64,000 nucleotides of DNA from Cardiocondyla obscurior (Eukaryota; Arthropoda; Insecta; Hymenoptera; Formicidae). Location of the stretch: assembly GCF_019399895.1 (NCBI RefSeq), contig NC_091867.1:3782001-3846000 (forward strand), in the 5' to 3' direction. Shown piece by piece: positions 50,501-64,000 of this stretch (its first letter is position 1; the number at the start of each line of letters is the position of its first letter). The position numbers and the translations under genes are program-made. The notes beneath the pieces were generated by a model that had not been told where the DNA came from, ran no database searches, and saw only the letters and a program-made list of their open reading frames with translations.

Positions 50501-52710
50501 AAATAAGGTACTTTGAATGTTGAAATAAATTTTAAAAATGCTAATCGATATTAAGATGATGAAAATTTATGCAGCAATAAAACCGGGTGTTATCGTAGAT
50601 TGTCGTGTTTCTAAATTAGAGATTACTTACTGCGGGAGCTATGCTGTGTGCACACACAGCGCGGTGATTTCCCCACTGATTCCCCACCGAACTTTGCACG
50701 AAGAAACCCAGCTTCGCGAGAAATTTGAAATGTAAAATTGCATTTTCCAGCTATGCACACTCTCCTGTATTTTAGATCTTTATATTATTATTTCGAATAC
50801 GAATAAAATTGACATTGCGCCGCGTTTATTCAATAATATTTAACTTACTGATTACATTGCGCGTAACAATTACTATCGCTAGAAATTAAATTACAACCTA
50901 ATATATTTTCAGGGAAAATAATTTTTATTCACCAGCTCGTCTTTTATAACCGGCCCGCAGTCGTGTTTAATAACATTGCAATTTTTATTAACTAATAAAC
51001 CGTACGCAGATACGCGAAGCGCTCTCTGAAATGTTGCCGTAATATCATTCCGCACTTGGTCGTGCCGTGCGCGAGGCAAATTAGCCGCCAAATGTTGAAA
51101 TTTTATCTCCGATGGAATTGGTCATGTTTACGGCCGCGAGCTGCAAAATTGACAGGCATCCTCCGAAGCATATTATGCCGTCGTGCTCGTGCATAGCATT
51201 CACTCTCGGACCGCACGATCGGCCCGAAAGCGACCATTGTGCCGGTGCGAGGGAGAGACCGAACGAGCGAGTTGCAAAAAAGGAGTTATACAATTGGTAA
51301 TCAGGCCGCCATTGACGGATGAAATGATATCTGAATGCCCGAAATTAGCGTCAGCGAGCTGTGATAATTGGATGGTGATGTATGCTCCGAATGCGTACAC
51401 CGCGAGCGCTCGCGCCGACGCTGATTTGCCGTGCGTGTTTCCGCTCGTCAAAGGGTTAAATGCGTGTAAATGTCCGCACTCCTGGCTCGTGTGATCGCAT
51501 CATGGCGGTACATATTCCGATACACACGGAGACAGCAGACGACAGCGGTTTTCCATCGATGACTATACTTCCTTCCGCCGTGCCGCCGGCGGGAAATAAA
51601 TCGACGCCGTCGGCACGCGATACACACGTCATTAGATCGCGAATGATTTTGATAATGAACACAGCATGTACCCTGCGATCCTCGGTGTGGTTAATCCCGA
51701 AAATGCTTCTCGCACAAAATTTGCGTATCGAAAATTTTTCACGGATTACTAAAGTTACTAGACCCGATTTATTTAGTTAAATGTTTTTTTTTATATTTTT
51801 TTTTAAAGTTGTAAACAACACGGTTTATTCGAGAAGTATAGCCGATGGAAAACTATTGTTTGTAAATTCTTAAAAATTTAACTGCAAATAAAAAGTGCTA
51901 TTGCGATATTAGTTAATAAATTTGCATTGATGTGGCAAATTTGTTTACTTCAAAATTTATAAAATTCACCAACGGACCGATATCGCGGTAGATATGATTG
52001 AAGAATGTTTGCGGAATGCACACCTACTATTTGTGTATTTTATATAAAAATATATTTTTTTATATTAAAAACAAAAATTGCGCGATGCACGCCGTGATGC
52101 TTTTGTTGTAAAAAAAAATTGATACAACGCCGGTCTAGGTCAATTGCTCATTAGTTCATAACATTCAACGATTTTTAACAATCGAACACTCGAGATAGAA
52201 GTATCTATCGGTGGTGAAATCGAGCGCGAAATGCAACAAGCGTTACAAAAAGAAGGTTAATGCTATGGGTCGTTGCAAAGCATTCGGTATATAGGTTTAG
52301 TAATACGGTAAATAGTCTCTTTGTTGAGCGAAGAAAGGTATCGATTTGCAGCTTTATAGCCGGGCGACCGCGTCTCGTTCTTGAAAGAACGTTTAGAAGA
52401 TAACGAGGGAGGCTATAGAACGTATAGGAAAGGAATTAATGTAACGCGCAATAGAACATAATTTATTTATAACACCTCGTAAGTATCAATTATACTCGCC
52501 TTGCACTTCCCACGAGGCAAGTACCTTAGGGATGAGATTTAAATAAATAACGATAAATGAATTTCCAAATAAAACGTAACGTACACATTTCGTCAAATTA
52601 AAATACGCTAATTTTACCTTTGATCTAATTTAATTTTAAATGAAAATGTACATTTCACGAGGTTTTTTTTACATCTCCAACGACTCCTTTCTACTGCTTG
52701 GCTAAAACCG

Positions 52711-52743
<33 letters not shown>

Positions 52744-53700
52744 CTTACGATATACCGCGTCATACATTTTCCGCGGAGTGGCGTGCGGCAGTTTCCACTT
52801 TTTTCTTGTTATCTCGTCTCTCATTTCCTCTCCCTCGCCTCCGCGTTCTAATAGCAATACAAGGAGCTTGCGCGTAGGCAAAGTCGTGAGGTATTCTCTC
52901 CACAGAGATGCACGCTTCTTTCGCGAATAATGAAATTAGAGTCGCGTTCTATTTGCGGTCCATGCGGGGCAATATTCTTCAATTATAGCTGCCGTTCGAG
53001 TGCACCGTCTGGGGGAAAGAGGCAAGCAAGCGCGGTGCGTTGTCGCAAATAAGAAAGCGCTTTTCGAAGGAGAACGCCGCTTGGAAAATGTGATAGCGAG
53101 CGAGAGCTAAAGAGAGACCGACCTGTAAACGTGAGGGGGAGGAAGGTAGAAACGAAAGAACGGAAGAGACAGAGCGGATAAAAAGCCGAGTGCAAGGAGA
53201 TACACGAAGTGTTGAACAGAGACAGCGGGATCGTCGTTTGCAACCGACCCCGCTTTCTTGTCGAAGAAAGGAGGATCTCGAATACCTCTTTAACTTCGTC
53301 ATATGAAAGCCGTCGCCATTCTCAACCGTCAGAGCCCTTGCTCTGCCAATAGAAGCTTCCTTCGCGATTCATTCCTTTTCGAAATATAATCGGTTCGAAA
53401 AAAACCACGATATATATAGTTAATTACCTAGATTTAAAAAGACAATTATTTATTTCTTATAAATAAAATAATTTAAAGTGGTAATATGTCTGTCTCCTGG
53501 GAGTAAGATGCAGTTTTTAAGTTGAATGTCTACTTTTAACCGAATTAATCAGATAGCTCTACGATATTCTTATCTTCACAGAGTCAGAAAATGAAAGAAT
53601 AAAAATTCAGAGATTTATAAGCTACTCATTCGTACTCGTTTGCATTCTTTTATAAACATTACATATAAAACAGATTTAATTAAAACCAGCTAATAACAAT
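47501..53700. other. Non-coding stretch
   Basis: No recognised gene. Poly-T tracts at about 47983-48004 and 52712-52740, and (GACGC)n at about 50037-50058. Overlapping sense and antisense frames at 48054-48490, 49847-50191 and 51081-51780 occur in GC-richer islands and show no domain. Confidence 0.55.
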
Positions 53701-56700
53701 TTATTACGACCCGTTTTCATTTAGGATTCAAATTTTTTTTTTTGGATATTTTTTATTATTAATTGATCTGTTGATATTCATCGTTGTGCTGTGATATAAA
53801 CGGCGTGAAAAAAAAGCGAATAAAAACGTTCTTTTAAAATCTTTCAAACGTGCATGTACCCATTAACTTTACAAAATATCTTGTATATATGCAAACATAT
53901 TATTACAAACGCAATTATATCAAGCACACGGATGGGCTATATTGCATTAAACATGGCACAGTGTATGAAATTACTTTGAAGTCTATCGTGTGCGTGATCC
54001 TACATTATGCTCTAATAATACTATTTTGTAACATTCTATCTATCGTACAGGACAAAGTTTAGAAAAAAAAGAGAACTTTAAATTCTTATATTTTTGTTAG
54101 TCGAAATCGAGAAACGGCGATAATATCGCGTATGTACATGTTGATGTATGTTCCGTCTTATCTCATCTTATCGCAATTAGTAAGCTCAAGAGTTTAGTGT
54201 CATTAAAAATTGCATTCGGTGACGTCTACCCGATGCAGCAGGAGTCGTGCACCGACGATATCGCCGTGATTTGCGCTACGTAATGTATTGTTACACGCTG
54301 GTATGTCGTAGAACGTATCTGCGTTACACGTTATAGCACTGAGAATAATCCGGAATTAGAGAATGCCGAGATTAACTCGCTGCAGGGCATCCATGCTGCG
54401 CGAAGAGTTACATTGTAAAGCACTATTACAAAGCGGCGTTTCCTAAATAGGTGATTATAGCAAGTGCGTTAAAACTTCTATCATTATCGTGCTCATTCGA
54501 GACAATATCAAAGACAAGTAATTTCACGTTGCTCCGATGTTTGCAGTTAATTTTTTTTTTATGCTAAAAACTGTATTATATATTCAGTGCTTGTCGTCTG
54601 GTGCTTAAACATAAGAATTGAACGTATCGCTTTTTAATTTTTACGTGAGATTAAAATGTTTGTATTAATAATTGGTAAAAAAGAGCATATTGGGGAAATA
54701 TGAACGGAACATACAAGCAGTGATTTAATCAATTACGATCTATCTTTTCTGTCATGAACGTAAAGGGAGTACGAATTTTCTCATGTCGCGATACCAGAAA
54801 TGGAATTTGGATTAAAAAGGGCATTACCCATCTATCCAACTGAAGAGTCACTGAAAAGAGAACGTTTCCAATGCAGTAAAACCCGATTTAAAGCTGTCAG
54901 TTCGGTGTATATGTCGTCTGTATGAAAGGATTAGTAATGAAGGGCTGTGTTACGTTACAGTCGCATTGGGCAGGTACGAAATACTCCGATAATAATTCTA
55001 AGAATGACAAGGATATGTGATACATTGAGCTTTTTCCGTGCACGTGTACATATACGTATACGTGTGTATATGTATATGTATATTAAATGGTATTATTATC
55101 ACGCTGAATGTAAAAGCTGGTTTAATGAGTTGCATGATTATGGTAACGTGAAAAGAGTGAATTAAAAAATATCAAAATGTAAAATTTAAAAGATTGCCGC
55201 AAATGCATGTATAATATTTACTTTTCCTTTTATTTTTATGTTTTTTTAATTTTTAGAATTAATTTATATTTAGCTAAAGCTTTTTCTTTTTTATTGAAGT
55301 TAAATCGAATGTATATTTTCAAGTCTTTCGATATTTTCACGCACTTATGCAACATAAGCTCTATACTTATTCAATATATTATATAAAGTGTCAAAATAAT
55401 AACGTTTAATTCATCACTTTGCTCGGTTGTATTATACGATCCAATTAGTAAGGATTTAAGGACAAAGGAGACATAATTCTTGTTAGCTCCTTTACATTTC
55501 ATTGCTCGTTATGTGAGTTAATTAAGTATGAATTTTTAGACGGATGGCTATATATAAAATACAGCCGTAACTACTCTCGTTTCTCATCATTCTTATTACA
55601 CAATATTAATTAACATTAATTAAATATTATTTCATTTTGATGCCGATATTAGAATGCGACAATCTTCGCTGTTTCGTCTTATTGATTATCTGTAATTTTT
55701 TAACGAATGCAAAGTACATTAATTTATATACATATATACATATACATATAATGTTTCACATTTGCTTGTCTATTTAATTTTCTATTATCTTAAGTATTAT
55801 TGCTCGTTTCGGTTTAATCTCAAAATATTTCCTATCCAAAATTAATATTTCGAATCTCCTACCGTCACTGTAAAAAAAAAAAAAAATTACGATAGCGCGT
55901 TTCTATGTATAAACGTTTCTGAATCGTTTTATTCATTAAAATATAACGCTGCGGTTCTCTCTAATTGTTTCTCAAGGAGTAAGTGCCAACTACAGAGAAC
56001 AAATTTTCTCAGAAAGTTCAAAGTGTTGAGATTTAGCCTATAGCGGCAATTTTGCGAAATTTTCCCGAGATAATGGCTCATCTATAACTGTTCGAGGGGG
56101 TATTATACCCAAGTCGAAGTAGGTGGTAGCGGGACGCGAGCAAAGAGGGTTCTATACTGTGGAGGAGAAACTCGACACTCAACGCTGTGAGGTCTTAACG
56201 TCTAGATGATCGAGAGCCATGTAAAGTAAATGTATAGAGTATATCTCGGGCGCGCCAAAATGGGTGCCCTGGCAGCACCATGACGTCAAGGGATCCTTCA
56301 AAACTCGCCCGAACTCGACGTTTTCATCGTCACATTCCCGCGCTGCGAAACACGCGTTTCGAGGGTGCTTAGCGAAAGTATCGACTTCCGATCACAGCCG
56401 CCACGTCGTTTAGCACGCCGGCTCTCCATGGCGATTGAAATTATGGCCCGACGATGCAAACACAGAAAGCGACGCTAACATTCCGTTCTAATGTACGTAG
56501 GTTTCCGGCGTGTGCACGCGGTGCGTGATACGGCTCGCGTTTGTATCAATTAGCGCGCCCGCCACCACGGTGGTTCGCGACGGTGAAAATGCACCGGGCG
56601 CGGCGATGATAAAGGTGGATAGGATACAGTTCGTGCCGGTGACGCAGCTCGAGATGGGTGGAATAGTTTTTGCCGGAAATTCGATTCTCTCGTTCTCTCT

Positions 56701-59700
56701 TCCCTTTCCGTTTACGTCCGCGCATTTTTCAGGATTCTCGCGACCGAAGATCGCGATGTGCTCGCCGCTTTTTCGTCGATTAAGACACGAAAATATTCCC
56801 TCCTCGTCTACTTCCCCATCTCTCCAAAGGTTTAGCCTAAACACAGCGTTAAGGATATAAATTGAAGTAACAACGCGCGCCTCTCTTTCTGTTTTTCGCT
56901 CGACTCGCGAGCATTTTTTTTCTCCTCCTGCTTCCAACTGCCTTGCCTTTTCCTATTTGTATCTGTGTTTCCGCACGCGTATACATTTGTGTCTGCCGTA
57001 CAGGCGAATGTATGTAGGTATGTGCACTGGTATGGGCCGGAGGGCTCCCGTGGGTGCGATTGTCGCAGCACAAATTACCATGCCCAACCGTCGACGGGGT
57101 CAAACCTTCTAACCGTGGCGTAGTCACACAGGGTTCGGTCACCGCCGTTGCCAAAGGGTCGTTCCACGCGTACCAATTTCTCCCGACTGTCGGCTGCTCC
57201 TTTTTTTTATTTTTTTCTTTTTTTTCTTTTTTTTTTGTCCGTCCACCTTGCTCATCCCATCGATGAAACGGCGGGCGTGCTTTTACTGTGTTGTGGAAAT
57301 ACTAGCAATGGCGCGTATTGCAGCGACTGTAACTGATGGTATCACCGGGAATATTTAAAGAGGCCCCCCGATGGTGATTAAGAGAGCCTTACGTGGAGCT
57401 CTTTACATTGGCCCAACGGTAACGTCAGAGCTATGAATAATTAAAATATGTCGTACTTAATTTGCAGATGCTTTTCTCTTACGTCTTAAATTGTAATCGA
57501 TAGTCGGCTGGGAATATATTGGGTAATAATTAAATTGACATACCTACTGGAACGAGAAATAAAACTGCCTTTACATTTTAATTAAGCTGCTTAATCATCA
57601 CTCAAGTATCTTCTTAGCTATTACAAAGTCGCAATAAATTTAATGATAATTGATACGTACTCGTATGATTACCGACAGCAAGTTGAATGGCGCTCATTAT
57701 TACGCGTTTGCTTCATTTGAACGAATGCTGGATAAATACGGTTGCTGCATAATCGTTCACGATCCTCGATTGTAGCCGCCAGCCTTTTATATGCTGACAC
57801 ATTTTCACGAGCACTATCGAAACGTCCATTCTCGAGTTGCGCGCATTTTAAACTGCAATACACACACAAACGCTCGCGCGAGCGGCCGTACGGTATTGGC
57901 ATGCAGCGTAAAACGTAAAAAAACCCACCCACGAACAGTAATTTACGAATTTGTCGAGTTCGAATTTGCTACGCTCTACTATAGAGTCAAGTGTTTTGCG
58001 AGGGAATTTACCGGTGGCACACGAGCCCGATCTGGTGTAATGATCGCCGATGGTCATCGAACGTGCGAGTGAATTTTCCGAGCTATAAAATTCGTCGAAT
58101 TGTGAAATAATTGTTTTATTGTTTTAAACGTGAACCAATGACCTCGTTCTAGACAGAAAAAAAAAAAAAGATAATTATTATCCAAAGAATAATTACGTCA
58201 AGTTCTCGATATTATATGCCGGGCCTATTATTATTTTGCATGATCCACTCTACGCTCGTAGAATATTGTACGAAAATATTTTCCCCCGCTATTAACACAT
58301 ATTTTACGTACGTGTTGTCAAATATTATGCACAAGTTGTCTTAGAGAAGAATAACCCGTAAAAATTCATACACGCGTACAACCATATGCGCGGCAGTTAA
58401 AAGAAGATGCACGTATGCATTACACATCTGTAAACCCGGTACAGCCTACCATTACCGAAGTTCTCGTTGCGTGGCGCAAATGTAGAATTTTCCTGCAAAA
58501 TTCATGTTGCTAAGTACATAACCGCGCGCAGGGGTGCGAGCCCGAGCAAGATAAAATTGCTCCCGCGGGGCTAGCGGACGAGGCAAAAATTTGAGACTAT
58601 TCTGGGAATGCAATCTCAAAATGTGGAGCTAAAAATGCGCCCTCGCAATTTCACACATATTACCGCAAGAATGCCACCGCCGTGGGGTGTAGGGCAACGG
58701 GGTTGTCGACGGTCAGGGGAGAACACATGCGTTTTTACATTCCCCCGTTGCTGTTAAGCGTAATGCAGCTCGTAAAAAGTCGCGATCTTTTCGCTCTTAA
58801 TATCGTGGTTTTACGTATTTTCTCATTCGCGCGACGGAGCGGTGTCAGGTGTGCAAGTCGTATATCGATGGGCATCACCGATCTTCGAGTTTCAGATTAA
58901 AATTCTTGGTCCAGATACTATGCATAAAGAGGGGGAAGCACGTTTCATTGTTGCATAAATCGATATTCGGTTTTATACTTAATAGAATACAGCATAAAAA
59001 TGGAAGTGGATACTATCGCTTGCTTAGATTTGTGTTGCATGCACAATCGTGTTGTAGTAACGTTTTAACTCACTTTCACGGCCGTATAATCTAAACAAAC
59101 ACATCTCGCGCATTTTCATGAGTTTTAGAATTTTTTTTTTAAGCATTAGATAATTTTTAATCTCAAAAACTGGTTTATAATAAACGCCTTATTTGCATCT
59201 CGACATTTTTATATTTCAATTTAGACAATTACATAATTTGTGGAATCTCATATATTTGCTTGTCGTATAACAAGAAAGAAAAAAAAATAGTGTTATGCGC
59301 AAAAGATTATCGAAGAAAAATAGCAAAGTAAAAGAGAGGAATACAAAGAATTTTAAGTTTAATCACAAGCTAGGTACCGCCTTCTTGAAGTTTTCTATTA
59401 AGGAATGCTCGTTGTAACGACTTGGAAAGTTTGGGTTCCGAACGCAGTTACGTCTTTAGATATTTTTATTTCCGCCCGAGGGAACCGTGTCTCATCAACT
59501 ACGCTGTCTAACAACAACAAAGATGGGAGAAACATCCCGAATAAACATCTCATTGCTAGTATGGCAACATAGTCATGCTGAGTTCGCCAGTGCTTTTAAT
59601 GACTATCCCTCAGATTCAAATATCTTTACACAAATTAAAATACGAATAAATACTGTTGTGAAACTTATAAAATTTAATTACGCAACGTTCTGCGGTTTAA

Positions 59701-60030
59701 AATAATTGTAGCTCAGATTTATATACAAATATTAAAAAGAAATTATAAAAATGCTGTTACGAAAAAAGTATATAAAAAATTTATAAATATTTTTAGTATG
59801 AAATTAATCAACATATTTATTTTAAAAGGCTTTTCCTTAATTTTAATTTTTATTTGTTTAAAATATACTTTTCTTACGCAATTAGATTTATTTGTCTTTG
59901 CAATCTTTTAATGTCTTAAAAAAATTTTGTATTCCTTCTCTTTCTCAAATAGAAATTGTCGCATAGTCTATTTTTTATTTAATTTACTAGTTAAATCAAT
60001 TAGTAAATTATTTAAATAAATTAAACGTTA
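53701..60030. other. Non-coding stretch
   Basis: AT-rich with short microsatellites (TATAC/GTATA near 55045-55085 and 55725-55750). A GC-richer island at 56.2-57.3 kb carries overlapping open frames on both strands and a CRE-like TGACGTCA at 56281. No gene is recognised. Confidence 0.55.
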
Positions 60031-60165
60031 CAGAGCGCGCGCGGCTGTGTGCGTGTTTTGCGCGGAGGCTGACCACGCAACGACTTACGATAATCTCGAC
60101 GGCGTATGTGGCTCACGCGCGATGTCAAAACGTCGCGTCTCTTAAAATTAAGTCTCACGTTTGCG
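60031..60165. other. Isolated GC/CpG island in AT-rich DNA
   Basis: About 135 bases rich in CpG (starting GAGCGCGCGCGGCTGTGTGC) lie between strongly AT-rich flanks. There is no coding frame, tRNA fold or known RNA motif that I can recognise. It may be a regulatory element or a small insertion. Confidence 0.35.
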
Positions 60166-63100
60166 CGTCCCTCTAAATTTTCCATTATATTAATTATTAA
60201 TATTATTTTTGATCTTCATTATTTTCTATCTCTTTAAAGATATATTATTTTCTAGCTCTTTTGAGATAGGAATAAAATATATAAATGTAAATAATTGCTA
60301 TTACATTTTGCTTTGCATTTTTATGATAGATTAACGATTTACGTGAGATATTTTTCTATCTATTTTTATTTCGGAATTGTTAAATTCTAATATAGATGCG
60401 ATGAATACGATAAAACTTGCACGAGTGTGTTGGTACGTGTGTGTATATTAAAATCGCCGACAGGCAACAATAACGCAATTTTCGTAGATCCACGGAAACG
60501 TTTGTCGTCGAAATGTTTGAATAGATCACAGCGATGGCATTTACGTAGAACAATGATAAAACGAAGTACAATATTGTTGTAAATCTAAATTAATTGTGCT
60601 TTTTGCTATTTAGTACTGATATTATTTGTTCAGAATCTGCTTCTAGTTAAGACATGTATATATTGTAAAATTATTATTTCCATAATCAATCGTGTATTAC
60701 CTGTTGTGTGCAATCAATTAACATATTTATTATACATAGAACGTGAATACGTATCTTTGTTACGAGTATCTGTTCTTTGTATGAATAGATATGTAACATA
60801 TTAATGAATAATTTAATGGTAGATATCACATGATAATCAGCAATTTATTAAAAATACATTCAATTTTATATTTAATGTGTTCATTTCCGATCGTTTGAGA
60901 AAGTTTATACTACATAGATTTACAGAAATACAAGCCTTACGTAAGATGATACAATTATCTCTCAATAATCGTTTATAAATTGACGGCAGAATTCATTAAT
61001 TTATTATATAATTAAATTTTATGATAAACATTATATAAGCATTTTAATTATAACGATTGATTATTGAAATATCGGAGAAACTTTGAAAATGTAATATCGG
61101 GAAATAGTTTACGTTTCCGTGAAAGACAAGCAGTGTTTCGAGTAGTATTCGGGATCAATTTCGTCTGATGTTACGCAAATTGTCCTGATCCTGGCGACGT
61201 CCTCATATTAATCATAGAAGCCACCCTCCTTTACAGGGTGAGCAGCCGTTCCTCCAACCTCGAAATTTGCTTTCTCTCCCTCGAATTCTCGATTCGCCCT
61301 TCTACCTATTCGTCCTTCTCCTCTTCCAGTCCATATATTCTCCTTCATCTAGCGATCCGCGTGATATGTTTAACGTTGAATATAATTTGAAAGATAACCC
61401 GCAGCTTGCTTGCCCTTTTGGCGTCTAGAAATTATAAGCTTAGAAACTTTCGAATTGGAAGCGCTGCTGCGGTTTTCAGATTGATCTAAATGCGATGCGC
61501 GCCAATATATTATTTACACCCAAGGTAGCAGAAGTTTCGAAGTTTACGGCATAATCCTCCATGTTATCCGCAACGGTCCTGTCCTATTTTGACTGTGCGG
61601 TAAAAAAAAAAAAAAAAGAAAGTTTTATAAAAGTTTGTGATACGTTTTTGTTACATTCCGCATTGGCGCTTTAGAAAATAACAAATTCGCACGTTTATTT
61701 CATTTTTCAATCAGTGACGTCGTTAAGATGTTTCCAAATCGATATTTTATACTTCTGAAATAGTCGGACTTGCATTTTTAAGATATTGGTTTTACTGTGC
61801 AGTCAATTGTGATCGCCTCAATTCACAGTATAATCGCAAAAGACTTCTTACGAATGCATGTGCACAGTAGCGATTCGCTTTATTGGTTTCTATTGTATGT
61901 GCAATCCTCCTCTTTCTCTCTTTATATGCATAAAAGCTGCAACCTGTTCCGCTTGTACCTCCCATTACATTTGTTGCGTAAAATTGCATTCGGTAATAAT
62001 TCGTAGCAGTGCGAATAAGCAATTTTTCATGATATTTAAGTAACTCCATATTGATGCGTTTTAATTGTAAATAATACATTCACAGATTATCGAAATGCAA
62101 ATCGGCTCTAAATTTAATCTTTCAATTAATGGGAACGGTGGAAATAAATTTTCGAGCAAAGTGCGGCTGCAAAGTATAATTGCGTAACAACCGTATAATA
62201 AAAGCTTACGTCTAAATACAATATTAACATTTTCTTATTAGCATTTATGTAATTTCCAAATTTAATTTAGAAGCTAATTGATTTAGCAATCGGTTGCCCG
62301 CGCCTAAAAATTAAATTTAAATCATTGCGTATAAAGTGTTGCGAGGTGATCACTAATATTTTATCAAGTTTTGAGCTCGCAGCCGAGGGCATCTACGCAT
62401 TATCGGTGCCAGCCTCGAGGTACGGGGTTCTGCCTCGCTAGAACGGCCGTATAATCCCCGATGCGGTATACAGTGGTTGCGTTTACAGTTAAGTGCGTCC
62501 GCTTACTCACGATCGTATCTATGCTCTAACTTTAAGCGTTACGTTCGCGCAAACCCCTATCACGTCTGTGCTATCCCGGACATCCAATAGCTTGGAGTTC
62601 CTAATACGGACCGACTTAACATGACGTCACTTCCATGAGATCCTCGTGCCGATAACATTTCGCACATTTTTTCGCGAACAGTACCGTTTCGATCAAGTCC
62701 CCACTGGGTATAAAGAAATTAATTTTACGCACGAGTTATTCAAAATTGTGATTTATACATATAAGAATAAATAGAATAATCAAGTTAGTTAGGTTGATAA
62801 ATACCGTAACTCTCTTCAACAAGAATCGATAGTGCGAAAGTCAGCGAAAACATGACAACAGAATTTTATCCCGAACAATCTATTAAGGAGAAAACGGCGC
62901 GCAGTTATTTCGGTATTTTCTTTACGATATCAAATGAAACATAAATGTGGAGATCTGGTAGACTCGAGACGATTATTTTTAATATACTTTAGATTTATAG
63001 AGCGGAGAAGGGTTACAACAAGGCGAGGATCTCGTTTCGCCTCGCTTTCCGTTTCTCTCGTTCTGACTTTTATCGTTTTTTTTTTTTTTTGTTTCCAAAG

Positions 63101-63180
63101 TATACAAGCGCAACTAGTTATCTCCACCTTTTTCACCGTTTCCTACGGGCACACGAATGGAAAAACTGCTTCGTGACAGC
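60166..63180. other. Non-coding stretch
   Basis: AT-rich. A more balanced part lies at 62350-62720 and contains a CRE-like TGACGTCA at 62622-62629. No gene is recognised. Confidence 0.55.
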
Positions 63181-64000
63181 GCGGGCAGGCAGTGATTCGT
63201 CACTCGTTGAGTAGCTAGACTCTCGCGTTCAGTGATTTCAGTTTGGAAATTTTTTCGACATTTTACAGTTTGCCGATAGGGATTCTTTTATTCTTCAGCT
63301 ATTGATTCTTTGTCGAGAAATTAATCTTCTTATTGAACATCTGTGAAACAATATTTTTCATTATCAGAATAATTAATTGTTGTAGTAAATTGTTAGAGTA
63401 TTTATTTTTTATCGTTGTTTAAAACGCAGGAACGAAGGTATAATATTGTATTTGTTATACGTATAACAATAGTGATTTATCCATTTTATAACCCAGCTAC
63501 GTGGAGAATCATTTTTATATTATCGAACATGTTTCACATGTGATCTTTGATAAAAGAATCGGTGGCTCGAACACGATCGCTGATAGTTGCGGGTGAGGCG
63601 CGGGAAAATCGCGAAGACCGTCTTTGCTTGGACATATCAATTCAATATTAAAATTAAACTGAACGAGTGTAATGTAGCCGCGGCCGGGGAGGGGTGAGAG
63701 GCGAGCGCGAGCCTACGTGCCGCGCGCTAGGTATATTCCCCCACTACTCCCACTCTCACTCTGTCCTTCTCCAGCGGTCGAGCAACATACACGTACGTAC
63801 GCGCTACGCAGACCGCGTGTCCGTGCCGGAAGTAATACTCGTTTGCGTATTGCGTACAACGAAAACCGTTCGGTACGAGAACTATCTTCTCCTCCCCATT
63901 CTTCGTGTGAGGAGAGCACGTGTAATTACGTCTCCTGTCCTCAAAGTAAGTTATATCCTTACGCGTTCATCTCTGCGAAGTGATTTTTTGTTTCAGAAGT
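63181..64000 (+). promoter_or_regulatory. Possible transcription start and first exon(s)
   Basis: TTCAGTGATTTCAGTTTGG near 63228-63246 resembles arthropod initiator sequence (TCAGT) repeated twice, downstream of a GC-rich stretch. Near the window end, AAA|GTAAGTTA at 63943-63953 is a near-ideal 5' splice site, and TTTTTTGTTTCAG ending at 63996 a good 3' splice site. The implied intron of 51 bases is at the lower limit for insects, so the two sites may not belong together. The CpG-rich segment 63640-63945 between them and the start would be 5' UTR or early coding sequence of a forward-strand gene continuing beyond the window. Confidence 0.2.

Noticed and set aside
51081..51780. Serial reverse-strand frames with plausible-looking protein (for example GGCLSILQLAAVNMTNSIGD)
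   Set aside because: Forward frames overlap them throughout, and I recognise no family. I cannot support a gene, though a database search would be reasonable.
56488..56937. 149-codon reverse frame overlapped by a 116-codon forward frame
   Set aside because: No domain, open on both strands, and no splice or promoter support.

Overview
The window is 64 kb of non-coding insect-type DNA. I found no intact protein-coding gene, rRNA, convincing tRNA or CRISPR array. The mix of Tc1/mariner debris, short TA-flanked MITEs with CAGGGTGTC-type ends, a decayed Ty3/gypsy-type LTR element with a SAP-domain Gag, many (GA)n tracts and abundant CpG suggests an arthropod, most likely a hymenopteran such as an ant. 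That assignment is inference.

Layout. From 1 to 40.7 kb the sequence is split into blocks of about 0.7-9 kb by 15 copies (called A to O here) of one palindromic element, typically about 420 bp and up to 711 bp. Its ends read acctgtgtgaacc...ggttcacacaggt and it encodes no transposase. Between copies lie other small elements: a 43-bp two-ended mini-MITE at 645, MITEs at 2.4, 12.5, 28.1 and 33.4 kb, a truncated Tc1 copy at 24.7 kb, and the LTR element at 34.4-36.3 kb. From 40.7 to 64 kb I see no further copy. That part holds a 21-bp minisatellite, a 519-bp tandem duplication at 42.1-43.1 kb, a degenerate roughly 180-bp tandem array at 43.3-44.5 kb, then AT-rich sequence. A possible transcription start and first exon lie in the last 800 bases (weak evidence).

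Main observation. The element makes a 9-bp target duplication, but none of the 12 copies complete at both ends (B-M) is flanked by its own pair. Instead, seven 9-mers match exactly between different copies, five in direct and two in inverted orientation; an eighth pair matches 8 of 9. One case is confirmed by an empty paralogous site at 26526-26534: its left half sits before copy I (22769) and its right half after copy O (40704). The blocks between the elements are therefore permuted and partly inverted relative to the order when the elements inserted. The cause is either recombination or aberrant transposition between palindromic copies, or assembly mis-joins at these palindromes. Sequence alone cannot decide between them, but the matches give testable ancestral adjacencies.

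Most long open frames in GC-rich stretches occur on both strands at once and look like composition artefacts, so they are not annotated as genes. A few weak coding-like fragments are listed with low confidence.
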